From Betaproteobacteria bacterium (GTDB lineage: Bacteria > Pseudomonadota > Gammaproteobacteria > Burkholderiales > Casimicrobiaceae): a stretch of 64,000 bases of DNA. The notes under the pieces are model-generated. The model had not been told where the DNA came from. It saw only the letters and a list, made by a program, of their open reading frames with translations, and did no database searches. The translations under genes were made by a program, and so were the position numbers. The DNA lies in contig JAPUER010000003.1 in the NCBI GenBank assembly GCA_027492485.1, forward strand, positions 1-64,000. The letters are read 5' to 3'. Shown piece by piece: positions 1 to 8,544 of the stretch. The number at the start of each line of letters is the position of its first letter. Within the stretch, counting starts at the first letter, position 1.

Positions 1-322
1 AGCCTTCGTCGTGCAGCTTCATGATGCGCGGCAGATTGGCCGAAATGCCGTAGCCGGCGCCGTGCAGGTAAAGCGCAGCCGGCGCGTCCTTGCCGCCTGT
101 TTTGGCCGGAATCCACCAGGCGTGCAGCTTGCCCGGCTGGCTGCCGGCGGTGAGCCACACGTCCTCGAACGGAACGCTGAATTCCGCCGGTGTGCGGTTC
201 GCCTCCTTGCTCGGGCGGAAGATCACCTGTCGCTGGAAGTCGTCCAGCGTGGTGCAGGCAGCGAGCAGTGCGCCGGCGCTGGCGGCAACGACGAGGGTGG
301 CGAGGAGGGAACGTCGCGACAT
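1..322 (-). CDS. Lipoprotein alpha/beta hydrolase, N-terminal part (cut by window edge)
   Basis: Reading leftwards from the ATG at 322, the first 107 residues are open to the window edge. The N-terminus (MSRRSLLATLVVAASAGALL) is a hydrophobic signal ending in a lipobox AAC, so the product is probably an outer-membrane or periplasmic lipoprotein. Downstream the sequence has a beta strand followed by LYLHGAG, the HG oxyanion motif of alpha/beta hydrolases, preceded by WWIPA as in Bem46-like hydrolases. The nucleophile elbow lies outside the window, so catalytic competence cannot be judged. The hydrolase fold call rests on this partial sequence only. Confidence 0.7.
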   Translation of the reverse strand, partial: MSRRSLLATLVVAASAGALLAACTTLDDFQRQVIFRPSKEANRTPAEFSVPFEDVWLTAGSQPGKLHAWWIPAKTGGKDAPAALYLHGAGYGISANLPRIMKLHDEG

Positions 323-458
323 GATGGGCCGGATACGCCGAAAGCGGCGCGATGGTTTTCAGCGATCTCGTTGGGCGCGTGCCGCGGCGCAAAGTTCCGC
401 CGCGCCTGCGGCGGCGGAGCGGGACCGCCGCGGCCGCATTGCCGTTGCCACGGGCAAA

Positions 459-484
459 TAAAAAAGAGCAGGACGAGCCTGCTC
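459..484 (-). terminator. Rho-independent terminator of bfr
   Basis: On the minus strand, just after the bfr stop, GAGCAGG and CCTGCTC form a 7-bp stem with a 5-nt loop, followed by a run of six T. Confidence 0.85.
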
Positions 485-508
485 CCTTGCCGGACGCGAA
501 GTCCTGTT

Positions 509-991
509 CTAAGAGCCGGACTTCGGCTCCATCTGGCTCTGCTGGTAGTTCTGCAGACCGACGCGCTCGATCAGTTGCAGTTGCGTCTCCAGCCAGTCGA
601 TGTGCTCTTCCTCGCTGGCGAGGATTTCCCGCAGCAGATCGCGCGAGACGTAGTCCTTCACCTCTTCGCAGTGCGTGATGGCGGCCTTGAGATCGCCGTG
701 GCCGTTCATCTCGATCTTGAGATCGCAAGCCAGGCATTCCTTGACGTCCTCGCCGATCATCAGCTTGCCGAGATCCTGCAGATTGGGCAGGCCGTCGAGG
801 AAAAGGATGCGCTCGATCAGTTTGTCGGCGTGCTTCATTTCGTCGACCGACTCGTGCATCTCGTGGGCGCCGAGCTTGTCGAGCCCCCAGTTCTTGTACA
901 TCCGCGCGTGCAGGAAGTACTGGTTAATCGCGATCAGCTCGTTGTAGAGGATCTTGTTGAGGTGGGTGATGACTTGTTTGTCGCCCTTCAT
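509..991 (-). CDS. bfr: Bacterioferritin
   Basis: The 160-residue protein is a haem-containing ferritin that oxidises and stores iron in a 24-mer shell. It starts [15 protein letters not shown], the usual bacterioferritin N-terminus. Four-helix-bundle ferroxidase ligands are visible in [17 protein letters not shown] and [16 protein letters not shown] eight bases before the ATG supports this start over a TTG eight codons upstream. The gene is followed by a clear terminator and lies near bfd and feoAB, so storage, release and ferrous uptake are encoded side by side. Confidence 0.95.
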   Translation of the reverse strand: MKGDKQVITHLNKILYNELIAINQYFLHARMYKNWGLDKLGAHEMHESVDEMKHADKLIERILFLDGLPNLQDLGKLMIGEDVKECLACDLKIEMNGHGDLKAAITHCEEVKDYVSRDLLREILASEEEHIDWLETQLQLIERVGLQNYQQSQMEPKSGS

Positions 992-1109
992 GTGCTGGCT
1001 CCAGGGTTGCGACAAGAGGCCTGAGGAGGTGGGGCGGCATGCCGCGCCGCGAAGCGAGCCTTGGCCTCTAGCGGGGCTCAGCGGAGATTGTCCGGCACCG
1101 CAATGAAAA

Positions 1110-1142
1110 AGTCAAATAAATCAATGACTTATTATTTGATGA
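1110..1142. promoter_or_regulatory. AT-rich inverted repeat upstream of bfr
   Basis: TCAAATAA and TTATTTGA form an 8-bp inverted repeat around an AT-rich centre, about 120 bp upstream of the bfr start. This could be a regulator site for bfr. No known consensus is matched with certainty. Confidence 0.3.
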
Positions 1143-1204
1143 CAAGAGTGAGAATGCGAATGGCTCACAGAACGCACCTCTCGCCGCGCAATTCGCGTCG
1201 CCAA

Positions 1205-1321
1205 CAGCTTTTCGTTGCTGCGCGCAGCAGAGTGGGCTTGGCGGCAAATAAAAGCAAAAGTCGAGATTAGGCTAAAACCGCTGCCATGCCCAATGGCACT
1301 GCGCTCTCGGGTGAAAAGCTG
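1205..1321. repeat. 117-bp palindromic element, copy 1
   Basis: The left end is CAGCTTTTCG and the right end GAAAAGCTG. The central AGTCGA is at 1259-1264, 54 bp from the left end. The copy fills the gap between bfr and bfd. It belongs to a family of eight copies in this window. Confidence 0.85.
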
Positions 1322-1358
1322 TATCGAGCGAGTGGCTCGCCCACGAACCTGCCGCGCG

Positions 1359-1544
1359 CTACGCCGCCTGCGCGTAAGTGGCGCCGAGCGCGTCGTTCAG
1401 CACGTTACGCGCGCAGTCGGTGCAGCAGCCGCAACAGGTGCCGACGCCGGTATGGCAGGCGAGATCGCTCATCGACGACGCGCCGTTCTGCACGGCTTCG
1501 TGGATGGCTTTTTCATTGATCCCGTGACAGACACAAACGATCAT
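1359..1544 (-). CDS. bfd: Bacterioferritin-associated ferredoxin
   Basis: This 61-residue protein has a BFD-like [2Fe-2S] fold. It reduces Fe(III) in bacterioferritin so that iron can be released. Cysteines lie in MIVCVCHG near the N-terminus and in TCCGCC, as expected for the C-x-C plus C-x2-C ligand set. The length matches the family (about 60-70 aa). A Fur-box-like palindrome lies about 95 bp upstream at 1641-1653, fitting induction under iron limitation. Confidence 0.93.
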   Translation of the reverse strand: MIVCVCHGINEKAIHEAVQNGASSMSDLACHTGVGTCCGCCTDCARNVLNDALGATYAQAA

Positions 1545-1636
1545 TTCGTACTACCCGACTGTTGATGGGCCGTCGTTCGCGGTTCGGCTCCGGCTGCCCG
1601 CGGGCCGTGTGAGCCGGCGCCGGTGGGTCAGAAGAT

Positions 1637-1657
1637 AAATGCGAACGATTCGCAATA
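1637..1657 (-). promoter_or_regulatory. Fur box upstream of bfd
   Basis: GCGAACGATTCGC at 1641-1653, flanked by AAAT and AATA, is a palindrome of the type seen at Fur-regulated promoters. The same core recurs at 4067, 4583 and 13293, each time next to iron genes. Confidence 0.75.
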
Positions 1658-1712
1658 TTGTATTGAATTCTTGAATTGCAAGCAAGCGGTTCGATAACGC
1701 GCAGCCAGGCGC

Positions 1713-3620
1713 TCAGCCCAAACCGCAGGCAACCGCCACGCGGTAGGTGACGAACGCGGCCAGATAGGCGAGCGCGAACAGGTAAGCCGCCATGATGAGC
1801 GGCATCGTCCAGCCGCCGGTTTCGCGCTTGACGGTGGCCAGCGTCGACAGGCATTGCGGCGCGAACACATACCAGGCCAGCAGCGCATAGGCCGTCGCCA
1901 GCGACCACGACTGCGCGATGATCGGCGCCAGCGCGCGGGCGGCGTCCTCGCCGGTGGCCGACAGCGCGTAGACGGTGCCGAGCGCGCTCACCGCCACTTC
2001 GCGCGCCGCCATGCCGGGGATCAGCGCGATCGAAATCTGCCAGTTGAAGCCGATCGGTTGCAGCACCCAGGACAGCGCATGGCCGAGCTTGCCGGCGAGG
2101 CTGTACTCGATCGCCGGCCCGGTGGCGCCCGCCGGCGGCGCCGGAAAACTGGCCAGCGCCCAGAGCACGATGGTGAGCGTCAGGATCACGCCGCCGACGC
2201 GGCGCAGAAAGATCAGCGCGCGCTGCCACAGGCCAAGCGCCACTGCCGGGACGGTCGGCCAGTGATAGTTCGGCAGCTCCATCATCAACGGACGCACCAG
2301 CCGCCCCTCGCGCGTGAAGCGCTTGAGCAGCCACGCCACCGCCATCGCGCCAGCAATGCCCGCGGCGTACAGCACGAAGAGCACGATGCCCTGCAGCTCG
2401 AACAGGCCCGCCACCTCGCGCTGCGGCACGAAGGCGCCGATCAGCAGCGCGTACACCGGCAGCCGCGCCGAGCAGGTCATCATCGGCGCGATGAGAATGG
2501 TCACCATGCGGTCGCGGCGGTCGCCGATGGTGCGGGTGGCGATGATGCCCGGGATCGCGCAGGCGAAGCTCGACAAGAGCGGAATGAACGAACGCCCGGA
2601 CAGCCCCACGCTGCCCATCAGGCGGTCGAGCAGGAACGCCGCACGCGGCAGATAGCCCGATTCTTCGAGCACCAGAATGAAGAAGAACAGGATCAGGATT
2701 TGCGGCAGGAAGACCACGACGCTGCCCAGCCCGGCGATCACGCCGTCGACCAGCAGGCTGCGCAGCGGGCTTTCCGGCAGCCATTCGCCGACGGCGGTGC
2801 CAAGCCAGGCGGTGGCCGCCTTGATCGCGTCCATTGCCGGCGTCGCCCACGAGAACACCGCCTGAAACATCAGGAACAGCAGCACGGCCAGCAGCAGCAG
2901 GCCGAACACCGGGTGCAGCACCACGCGGTCGATGCGGTCGCTCAGGGTTTCCGGCGCGCTGGCGGCAAGCCCGATGCGGATGAGGATGTCGTCGACGATC
3001 TGGTGATCGGGGCGGCGGTCGTCGATGAAGGGGTTGCCGCCGTGGGCGCCGGGCGCTGCTGTGGCCAGCAGGCGCTGGCGCAGGGCCGGGGCGTCGTCGA
3101 GCAGCGCGCGCAACGCCTCGTCGCCGCTGGCCTTGACCGCCACCGTGCGCACCACCGGCACGCCGAGCGCCTCGCTCAGCCGCGCGCTGTCGACATGAAT
3201 GCCGCGCTGCGCGGCGAGATCGCTCATGTTGAGCGCCACCACGCAGGGCAGGCCCTGGCGCCGCACCGCGAGCACCAGCCGCAGATGGCGGCGCAGATTG
3301 GTGGCGTCGACCACGCAGATCACCAGATCGGGCCGCTTCTCGGCGCTGAAGCGGCCGGCCAGCACGTCGCAGGTGACGCGTTCGTCGAGCGAGCGCGGGT
3401 TCAGGCTGTAGGTGCCGGGCAGATCGAGCACGCGCAGATGGCGGCCGCCGGGCAGCACGTAACGGCCTTCCTTGCGCTCGACGGTGACGCCGGCGTAATT
3501 GGCCACCTTCTGCCGGCTGCCGGTCAGGCGGTTGAACAGCGCGGACTTGCCGCAATTCGGATTGCCAACCAGCGCAACCAGCAGGCCGGATTCGTGAAAG
3601 TGGAGCGGCGCCGTGGTCAT
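1713..3620 (-). CDS. feoB: Ferrous iron transport protein B
   Basis: This 635-residue inner-membrane protein imports Fe(II), driven or gated by its N-terminal G domain. The G1 motif GNPNCGKS is at residues 19-26, followed by the G3 motif DLPGTYSL and the G4-like NMSD. The C-terminal half has many hydrophobic segments with the paired gate domains typical of FeoB. Its length is within the family range (about 600-770 aa). It follows feoA by 34 bp in the same orientation, and the two form one operon downstream of a Fur box. Confidence 0.96.
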   Translation of the reverse strand: MTTAPLHFHESGLLVALVGNPNCGKSALFNRLTGSRQKVANYAGVTVERKEGRYVLPGGRHLRVLDLPGTYSLNPRSLDERVTCDVLAGRFSAEKRPDLVICVVDATNLRRHLRLVLAVRRQGLPCVVALNMSDLAAQRGIHVDSARLSEALGVPVVRTVAVKASGDEALRALLDDAPALRQRLLATAAPGAHGGNPFIDDRRPDHQIVDDILIRIGLAASAPETLSDRIDRVVLHPVFGLLLLAVLLFLMFQAVFSWATPAMDAIKAATAWLGTAVGEWLPESPLRSLLVDGVIAGLGSVVVFLPQILILFFFILVLEESGYLPRAAFLLDRLMGSVGLSGRSFIPLLSSFACAIPGIIATRTIGDRRDRMVTILIAPMMTCSARLPVYALLIGAFVPQREVAGLFELQGIVLFVLYAAGIAGAMAVAWLLKRFTREGRLVRPLMMELPNYHWPTVPAVALGLWQRALIFLRRVGGVILTLTIVLWALASFPAPPAGATGPAIEYSLAGKLGHALSWVLQPIGFNWQISIALIPGMAAREVAVSALGTVYALSATGEDAARALAPIIAQSWSLATAYALLAWYVFAPQCLSTLATVKRETGGWTMPLIMAAYLFALAYLAAFVTYRVAVACGLG

Positions 3621-3654
3621 CGAAGGGCGGCGGCAATCGCCATCCGGCGCAGGG

Positions 3655-3900
3655 TCATGCCGACGTCACCGCGATCAGCCGCGCCTCGCTGCGCCGCAGC
3701 GCAAAGCGCGAGGCGCCGACCCGCACCACCAGCGGATCGCCGCCCGGCACGCCGCGCACCAGCACCGCCACGCTTTCGCCGTCGACGAAGCCGATTTCGT
3801 GCAACCGGTGCAGGGTCTCCGACGGCGCATCGTGCGCATGGTGCTCGGCGCCGGCAACGATGCGGGCACCCTGGCCGAGCGGGAGATCATCGAGCGTCAT
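3655..3900 (-). CDS. feoA: Ferrous iron transport protein A
   Basis: This 81-residue SH3-like protein supports FeoB at the membrane. The reading frame stays open upstream to 4101, but the start MTLDDLPLGQGARIV at 3900 is chosen because it gives the normal FeoA length. The longer reading would also place the Fur box (4067-4079) inside the coding region. It is first in the operon with feoB. Confidence 0.9.
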   Translation of the reverse strand: MTLDDLPLGQGARIVAGAEHHAHDAPSETLHRLHEIGFVDGESVAVLVRGVPGGDPLVVRVGASRFALRRSEARLIAVTSA

Positions 3901-4062
3901 GTTGTCATCGAGGCGGGCAATACCCAAAGTTGTGTCGCCGATTTGCGGTCGCGGGCGCGACGGCAGGCGCCAGCGGACCGCCGTTTTGCGCTGCGCGTCC
4001 GGTGCCGGTTGCGGGCGTCGGGCGAGCTTCGCGGTGGTGTGGGCAGTGTAGCGGAATCGAAG

Positions 4063-4082
4063 AAATGCGAATTGTTCGCGTT
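4063..4082 (-). promoter_or_regulatory. Fur box upstream of feoAB
   Basis: GCGAATTGTTCGC at 4067-4079 is a near-perfect palindrome about 165 bp before the feoA ATG. It matches the other three sites in this iron region. Confidence 0.7.
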
Positions 4083-4134
4083 GGCTCCTTGATTGACGCA
4101 AGACAAGCCATGCGCGGAAAAAAGCCGTCGCGGC

Positions 4135-4485
4135 TCAGGCGAAGCGGGCGCGCTGGATCAAGGCGGTCAGGCTGACCAGGTTTTCCGGCGGTGCCGGCGG
4201 CGCGATGACGCGCTGCGTCGCCAGATGCCGCTCCATGATCGGCTCCCAGGTGTCGATCCAGTGCGCCACGGTGTCGGAGAGCTGGCTGTTTTCGGCAAGG
4301 TCGGACGCCAGCGCCTTGAGGTGGGCGACGATTGCCGCAGCCAGTCGCGCGCTGTCGTGGCCATCGCATTTTTCGAGCGCGAAGCGGCTCATCAGTTCGA
4401 CGATCCAGGTCAGGCGCTCGCGTGCGCTCGGGCATTGGGCGTCGATGACAGGGGTGACGAACGGGGTGGTAGCGGTGGTGGACAT
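4135..4485 (-). CDS. Unknown protein in the iron regulon
   Basis: I do not recognise this 116-residue protein. The ATG at 4485 is preceded by AGGAGA at good spacing, so it is preferred over an upstream in-frame ATG at 4557. The sequence is soluble and predicted mostly helical, with no signal peptide and one cysteine near the N-terminus. It shares a divergent intergenic region and one Fur-box-like site (4583-4595) with hemP, so it is probably expressed when iron is short. Function is not inferred. Confidence 0.75.
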   Translation of the reverse strand: MSTTATTPFVTPVIDAQCPSARERLTWIVELMSRFALEKCDGHDSARLAAAIVAHLKALASDLAENSQLSDTVAHWIDTWEPIMERHLATQRVIAPPAPPENLVSLTALIQRARFA

Positions 4486-4580
4486 GACGGTCTCCTGGTT
4501 GGCGTGTCGATCGGTCGCCCGGCGCCGAACCGGGCAGTTCACAGCACTCCCATTCATCTTTCCGGATTTGCAAAAAGATG

Positions 4581-4600
4581 TTGCGAACGATTCGCATTTA
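4581..4600. promoter_or_regulatory. Fur box between hemP and the divergent unknown gene
   Basis: GCGAACGATTCGC at 4583-4595, followed by ATTT, lies about 105 bp from hemP and about 98 bp from the minus-strand gene. It could therefore control both. Confidence 0.75.
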
Positions 4601-4700
4601 CAGTAAATTTATCACAGGGATCGCAGCGGCGGTCCACAAAATCGATGACACGGGGCGATCGCGCCACGATGACACGACACGACGGGCACGACAAGGCAAG

Positions 4701-5054
4701 ATGCAAGCAACGAGTACAACCGGGATTCGCGATGGCGCAGCCAACGAGCAGGGCGCAGGCGCCGGCGGCGCGACCGATCGCGAGCAGGCGCCGGCGGCGG
4801 GCAGCGCGGCACGCACGGTCGAGCGCAAGACGCTGTCGGTGCGTCGCGTGGTCAGGGTCGGCGAGGCGGACGGCGGCGCCGGCCTGGCAGCGGCACGCGC
4901 GCCGGCCAAAGCGACAGCAAGCGGCGGCGCGACCGGCGCCATCCCGCTCAAGCGCCTGACCGCCGGGCGCAAGGAGATCAGCATCCTGCACGACGGTTCG
5001 ACCTATCTGCTGCGCATCACCAAATCGAACAAACTCATTCTAACCAAGGCGTAA
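4701..5054 (+). CDS. hemP: Hemin uptake protein HemP
   Basis: The 117-residue product ends in the HemP domain: a GRKEISILHDGSTYLLRIT stretch, then a lysine-rich KLILTK end. The N-terminal ~65 residues are Ala/Gly-rich and low-complexity. That makes it longer than the usual 50-80 aa. ATG 4701 follows an AAGG. HemP is a small Fur-regulated factor needed for full expression of haem uptake genes in Burkholderia-type bacteria. Here it stands apart from the hmu operon but carries the same Fur site type. Confidence 0.85.
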   Translation: MQATSTTGIRDGAANEQGAGAGGATDREQAPAAGSAARTVERKTLSVRRVVRVGEADGGAGLAAARAPAKATASGGATGAIPLKRLTAGRKEISILHDGSTYLLRITKSNKLILTKA

Positions 5055-5245
5055 TTCCCGGCCGCACGCCGGACACCGTTTAACCGCCAACCAGCCAAGC
5101 CGGACCTGCACTCCCCGGCACTAGCCCGTTGGCCCCCCTTGCATCACCAGTATCGGACGGCCGCCGGGCGCGGTTGCCCGAACGCTGTTGCGATTGGCGG
5201 GCGATGGCAATCGCCGTTACTGTGAATCGAACCCCGGCGATGCGA

Positions 5246-6241
5246 TCACTTGGCGAGGCGTGCCTTGAGCGCGATGCAGGGATCGGGGCGGTTGGCCGGC
5301 GGGCCGTAGACGATGGCGTCAAAGCGCCCGTCGCTTGCTGGCCCGGCGTGGTCCGGGGTGCCGGTTTCGACGAAACCGATGGCGAGCAGCGTGGTCGACG
5401 CAGCCAATGCGCCGCCCGGTAGCCACAGCGGCACGCCGATGTCGCGCCGGACGTGGCCGTTGCCGGCGAACAGCAGCACGCCTTGGGCGTTGCTTCCCGC
5501 CCCTTGGGCACCGCTTCCTGCGCCTTGGGCGCCGCTCACTCCGCGGCTGCGGGCGAATGCAATCCGCTGCGCCATCGTGGCGTCGCGTGCGATTTGCGCG
5601 TCGGCCATCGGTGCCAGCGCGGCTTCCGGCAGCAGATGGCAATGGCCGCTGCGCACTTCCTCTCGCTGCGCCTCGCGGACGGCGGCCGGGATGGTGGCGG
5701 GCAGGCTACCGTCCGCCGCATCGGCCGGGCCCTGCGCGAGCTTCATGGCGTCGGCGCGCGACAGATTGCCGGCAACGATCGGCAGCTCGCGGTCGAGCGC
5801 GAGCTGCAACAGCGGCCGGTAGTAGTCCCAGTTCCAGTTGTTGCGAGCGGGCGCGGCGCGGGTGATCAGGTGCGCGGCGTCGCGCGGCTGCTCGCGGCGT
5901 GCGGCGTCGATCGCGTCCTGCGCGTCGCGGTCGAATTGCTCGAACACGAACGCTGGCCGCACACCCGCGCGCAGCGCCGCGGCGACGACGCATTGCCGCT
6001 CGCGGTGCAGCGCCGGGTTGTCATGCACTTCGCCGAGCAGCACGATGCGCCCGTCGCGCAGGGCATCGCCGACGCGGGCAGCCACGGCGTTGCACTGCGG
6101 CCCCGTGTCGCCGGCGGCGCGCGGCCACTGGCCGCAAGCAGCCAGCGCGACCGGCAGCAGCAGCGCGGCAACGGTGTGCAGCGCGTGCCGTCCGAGGTAT
6201 TTTGCAAACCCGCCGGCGGTGTCTTGCGGTGGCACAGGCAT
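5246..6241 (-). CDS. ChaN-like haem-binding lipoprotein
   Basis: The ChaN/Tiki-superfamily signature VLLGEVHDNPALH and FVFEQFDRD is clear. Such proteins bind haem and often accompany haem uptake genes. The start at 6241 gives a signal peptide ending in the lipobox ALAAC. An in-frame ATG at 6265 lies inside palindromic element copy 2 and adds eight residues, and neither start has a good ribosome site. Near the C-terminus a short tandem repeat (GAQGAGS-like, encoded by 21-bp repeats at about 5482-5541) enlarges a loop. It lies between hemP and hmuV. Confidence 0.85.
   Translation of the reverse strand: MPVPPQDTAGGFAKYLGRHALHTVAALLLPVALAACGQWPRAAGDTGPQCNAVAARVGDALRDGRIVLLGEVHDNPALHRERQCVVAAALRAGVRPAFVFEQFDRDAQDAIDAARREQPRDAAHLITRAAPARNNWNWDYYRPLLQLALDRELPIVAGNLSRADAMKLAQGPADAADGSLPATIPAAVREAQREEVRSGHCHLLPEAALAPMADAQIARDATMAQRIAFARSRGVSGAQGAGSGAQGAGSNAQGVLLFAGNGHVRRDIGVPLWLPGGALAASTTLLAIGFVETGTPDHAGPASDGRFDAIVYGPPANRPDPCIALKARLAK
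5482..5541. repeat. 21-bp tandem repeat inside the chaN-like gene
   Basis: Roughly three in-frame copies of a 21-bp unit starting CCTTGGGC encode a repeated AQGAGS-type peptide. Being in frame, it changes loop length without breaking the gene. Confidence 0.7.
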
Positions 6242-6242
6242 A

Positions 6243-6360
6243 TGGCTATTGAGCGAAAAGCGCATTGAATAAGGGCACAGGGCAATAAATCATCGAAAGT
6301 CGACTATTTGATAATTTGCGTATTCTGCCCATATCAAATGCGCATCTTGGCAAAAAGTTG
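6243..6360. repeat. 118-bp palindromic element, copy 2
   Basis: The right end CAAAAAGTTG is well kept and the left end TGGCTATTGA is degenerate. AGTCGA lies at 6298-6303, 55 bp from the left end. It lies between hmuV and the chaN-like gene and reaches up to the latter's start. Confidence 0.75.
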
Positions 6361-6390
6361 TTAGCAAAACGCGGCTACCGCGCGACGGAC

Positions 6391-7197
6391 TCAAACGAGC
6401 GCGACGGAAACGCGCGGACGATCGCTGCCGGGCGGCCGATGGACGTCGGCGTTGACCTCGAACACGCGCTGCAGTTGTTCGCGGTGGACGGTGGCGGCCG
6501 GGCTGCCGTCGGCGACGATCTCGCCGTCGCGCATCCAGACTATGCGATCGGCCCATTGCGACACCAGATTGATGTCATGCAGCACGGCGAGCACGCCGAC
6601 GCTGCGCGACTGCGCAAACTCGCTGACGCGCGACAGCAGCAGGCCCTGATGCTTGAGGTCGAGCGCCGCCGTCGGCTCGTCGAGCAGCAGCAGGCCGGGC
6701 TGCTCGTGGCTGGCCTCCCAAGCTTGCGCCAGCACGCGTGCGCAGTGCACGCGGGCGCGCTCGCCGCCGGACAGCGTGGTGATGTCGCGCGCCGCCAGCT
6801 CATGCGCGTCGAGCAGCGCCAGCGCCGCGCCGACGATCTCGCGGTCGCGCGCACGCAGCGCGCCCGCGCAATGCGGAAAGCGGCCCAGCTCGACGATCTC
6901 GCGCGCCGTGAACGCAAACGGCACCTGCGTGCTCTGCGGCAGCACGTAGCGCAGGCGGGCGCGATCGGGGTCGCGCCAGTCGCCGATGCGGCGGTCGCGC
7001 AAGAGCACGCTGCCGCTATCGGGCCTGAGTTCGCCGGCGGCGACGCGCAGCAGCGTCGATTTGCCGGCGCCGTTGGCGCCCACCAGCGCCACGCGCTCGC
7101 CGGGCGCGACGCGCAGCGAGGCGTCGCGCACCAGGTGGCGGCGATGGCGGACCACACCGACGCGGTCGAGGTGGAGCAGGGCGCTGCTCGCCATCAT
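6391..7197 (-). CDS. hmuV: Haem ABC transporter, ATP-binding protein
   Basis: This 268-residue ATPase powers haem import across the inner membrane with HmuU. It has Walker A GANGAGKST, signature LSGGERARV and Walker B LLLLDEPTAALD. GAGG seven bases before the ATG at 7197 supports this start over an in-frame start at 7224 that would overlap hmuU. It is the last gene of the hmu operon and lies 7 bp after hmuU. Confidence 0.95.
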   Translation of the reverse strand: MMASSALLHLDRVGVVRHRRHLVRDASLRVAPGERVALVGANGAGKSTLLRVAAGELRPDSGSVLLRDRRIGDWRDPDRARLRYVLPQSTQVPFAFTAREIVELGRFPHCAGALRARDREIVGAALALLDAHELAARDITTLSGGERARVHCARVLAQAWEASHEQPGLLLLDEPTAALDLKHQGLLLSRVSEFAQSRSVGVLAVLHDINLVSQWADRIVWMRDGEIVADGSPAATVHREQLQRVFEVNADVHRPPGSDRPRVSVALV

Positions 7198-7204
7198 GCC
7201 GCCC

Positions 7205-8269
7205 TCATGTCGCCCAGTGGCCACGCTGGCGGCGCAGCAGGATCAGGAAGAACGGCACGCCGAGCAGCGCCGTCAGCACGCCGATCGGCAGTTCGGCCGG
7301 CGGCACCAGCGTGCGCGCGACGAGGTCGGCCGCCGTGGTCAGCCCGGCGCCGAGCAGCGCCGAGGCGGGGATCAGCGTGCGATGGTCGGGGCCGGCGACG
7401 AGCCGGATCAGATGCGGCGCGACCAGTCCGATGAAACCGATCATGCCGCAGAACGCGACCGCGGCGCCGACCGCGATCAAGGCCAGCACCACGACCCGGT
7501 TCTTCAGCCGCTGGGTGTCGACGCCCAGATGCTGCGCCTCGGCCTCGCCGAGCACCAGCGCGTTGAGCTGCGGCGCCAGCAGTCGGCTGCCGGCCAGCGC
7601 GATGGCGATCGGCGGCGCCACGATGGCCAGCATCGCCCAGCTTGCCGCGCCCAGCGATCCGAGCGTCCAGAAGTTGAAGGCGCGCAACTGTACGTCGTTG
7701 GCGACGTAGACCAGCAGCCCGATGCCGGCGGCGGCCAGCGCCGACATCGCCACCCCGGTCAGCAGCATGGCCGACACCGAGGTGATGCCGTCGCGCGTCG
7801 CGATGCGCTGCACGATCAGCACCACGACGGCGCCGCCGGCAAAGGCCGCAACCGGCAACGCACCGTTGGCCCAGCCGCCGCCGGCACCGGGCGTGGCGGC
7901 GCCGCCGAGCACGATCACTGCGGCGGCGGCCAGCGCCGCGCCGCTGGTCACGCCAATCAGTCCGGGGTCGGCGAGCGGGTTGCGGAACAGGCCCTGCAGC
8001 AGCGCGCCGGACACCGCAAGGCCGGCGCCGACCGTCATCGCCAGCAGCACGCGCGGCAGCCGGATGCTCCACAGCACCGCCGCCTGCTGCTCGCTGCTGC
8101 CCTGATGCAACGACAGCCCCAGCGGCGACAGCAGGATGTCGATCACGTTGAGCGATGGGATCGGATAGGCGCCGCGGCCGATCGCGACGACGAACACAAT
8201 GCCGCACAGCACGCCAAGCGCGAGCCACAACAGGCGCGGCGCCAGCCGGCCACTCGCCGCCTGCATCAT
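7205..8269 (-). CDS. hmuU: Haem ABC transporter permease
   Basis: This FecCD/BtuC-family permease has about ten membrane segments. It contains SVSAMLLTGVAMSALAA and the AAHLIR-like VAPHLIRLV region typical of iron/haem permeases. The start at 8269 gives 354 residues, normal for the family. A TTG at 8401 in the same frame would add 44 Arg-rich residues of unclear value. A 275-bp stretch separates it from hmuT, in which I see no convincing gene. Confidence 0.93.
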   Translation of the reverse strand: MMQAASGRLAPRLLWLALGVLCGIVFVVAIGRGAYPIPSLNVIDILLSPLGLSLHQGSSEQQAAVLWSIRLPRVLLAMTVGAGLAVSGALLQGLFRNPLADPGLIGVTSGAALAAAAVIVLGGAATPGAGGGWANGALPVAAFAGGAVVVLIVQRIATRDGITSVSAMLLTGVAMSALAAAGIGLLVYVANDVQLRAFNFWTLGSLGAASWAMLAIVAPPIAIALAGSRLLAPQLNALVLGEAEAQHLGVDTQRLKNRVVVLALIAVGAAVAFCGMIGFIGLVAPHLIRLVAGPDHRTLIPASALLGAGLTTAADLVARTLVPPAELPIGVLTALLGVPFFLILLRRQRGHWAT

Positions 8270-8544
8270 GCCGGCGCGTTCGCGGTGATGGCGGAAGCGC
8301 CGCCACCACGGCGCGCCTGCGCCGGCGGCGAGATCACTCACCGCCCGACGGCTTCGGCTGCCGGCGTGCAAGGCCACGCCGCGCTGGCGCGGCCGGGGCA
8401 ACCGGTTGCGCGGCGAGGTAACGGCTCATGGCGTTGCGCTGCCAGCGCGCGAAAGGCAGTGCAGGCAGCGCCGCGCAGGCCTGGCAAGCGCAGGGTTGCG
8501 CGCTTGCGGCAGTGTTGCCGGCATGGCGTGGCGTTTTCACCGGC

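Noticed and set aside
1140-1165. Possible fifth Fur box (GAGAATGCGAATGG)
   Set aside because: Only one half resembles the GCGAA core and there is no palindrome.
1854-4175. Very long plus-strand open frame opposite feoB
   Set aside because: A GC-rich shadow of feoB/feoA with no recognisable protein.
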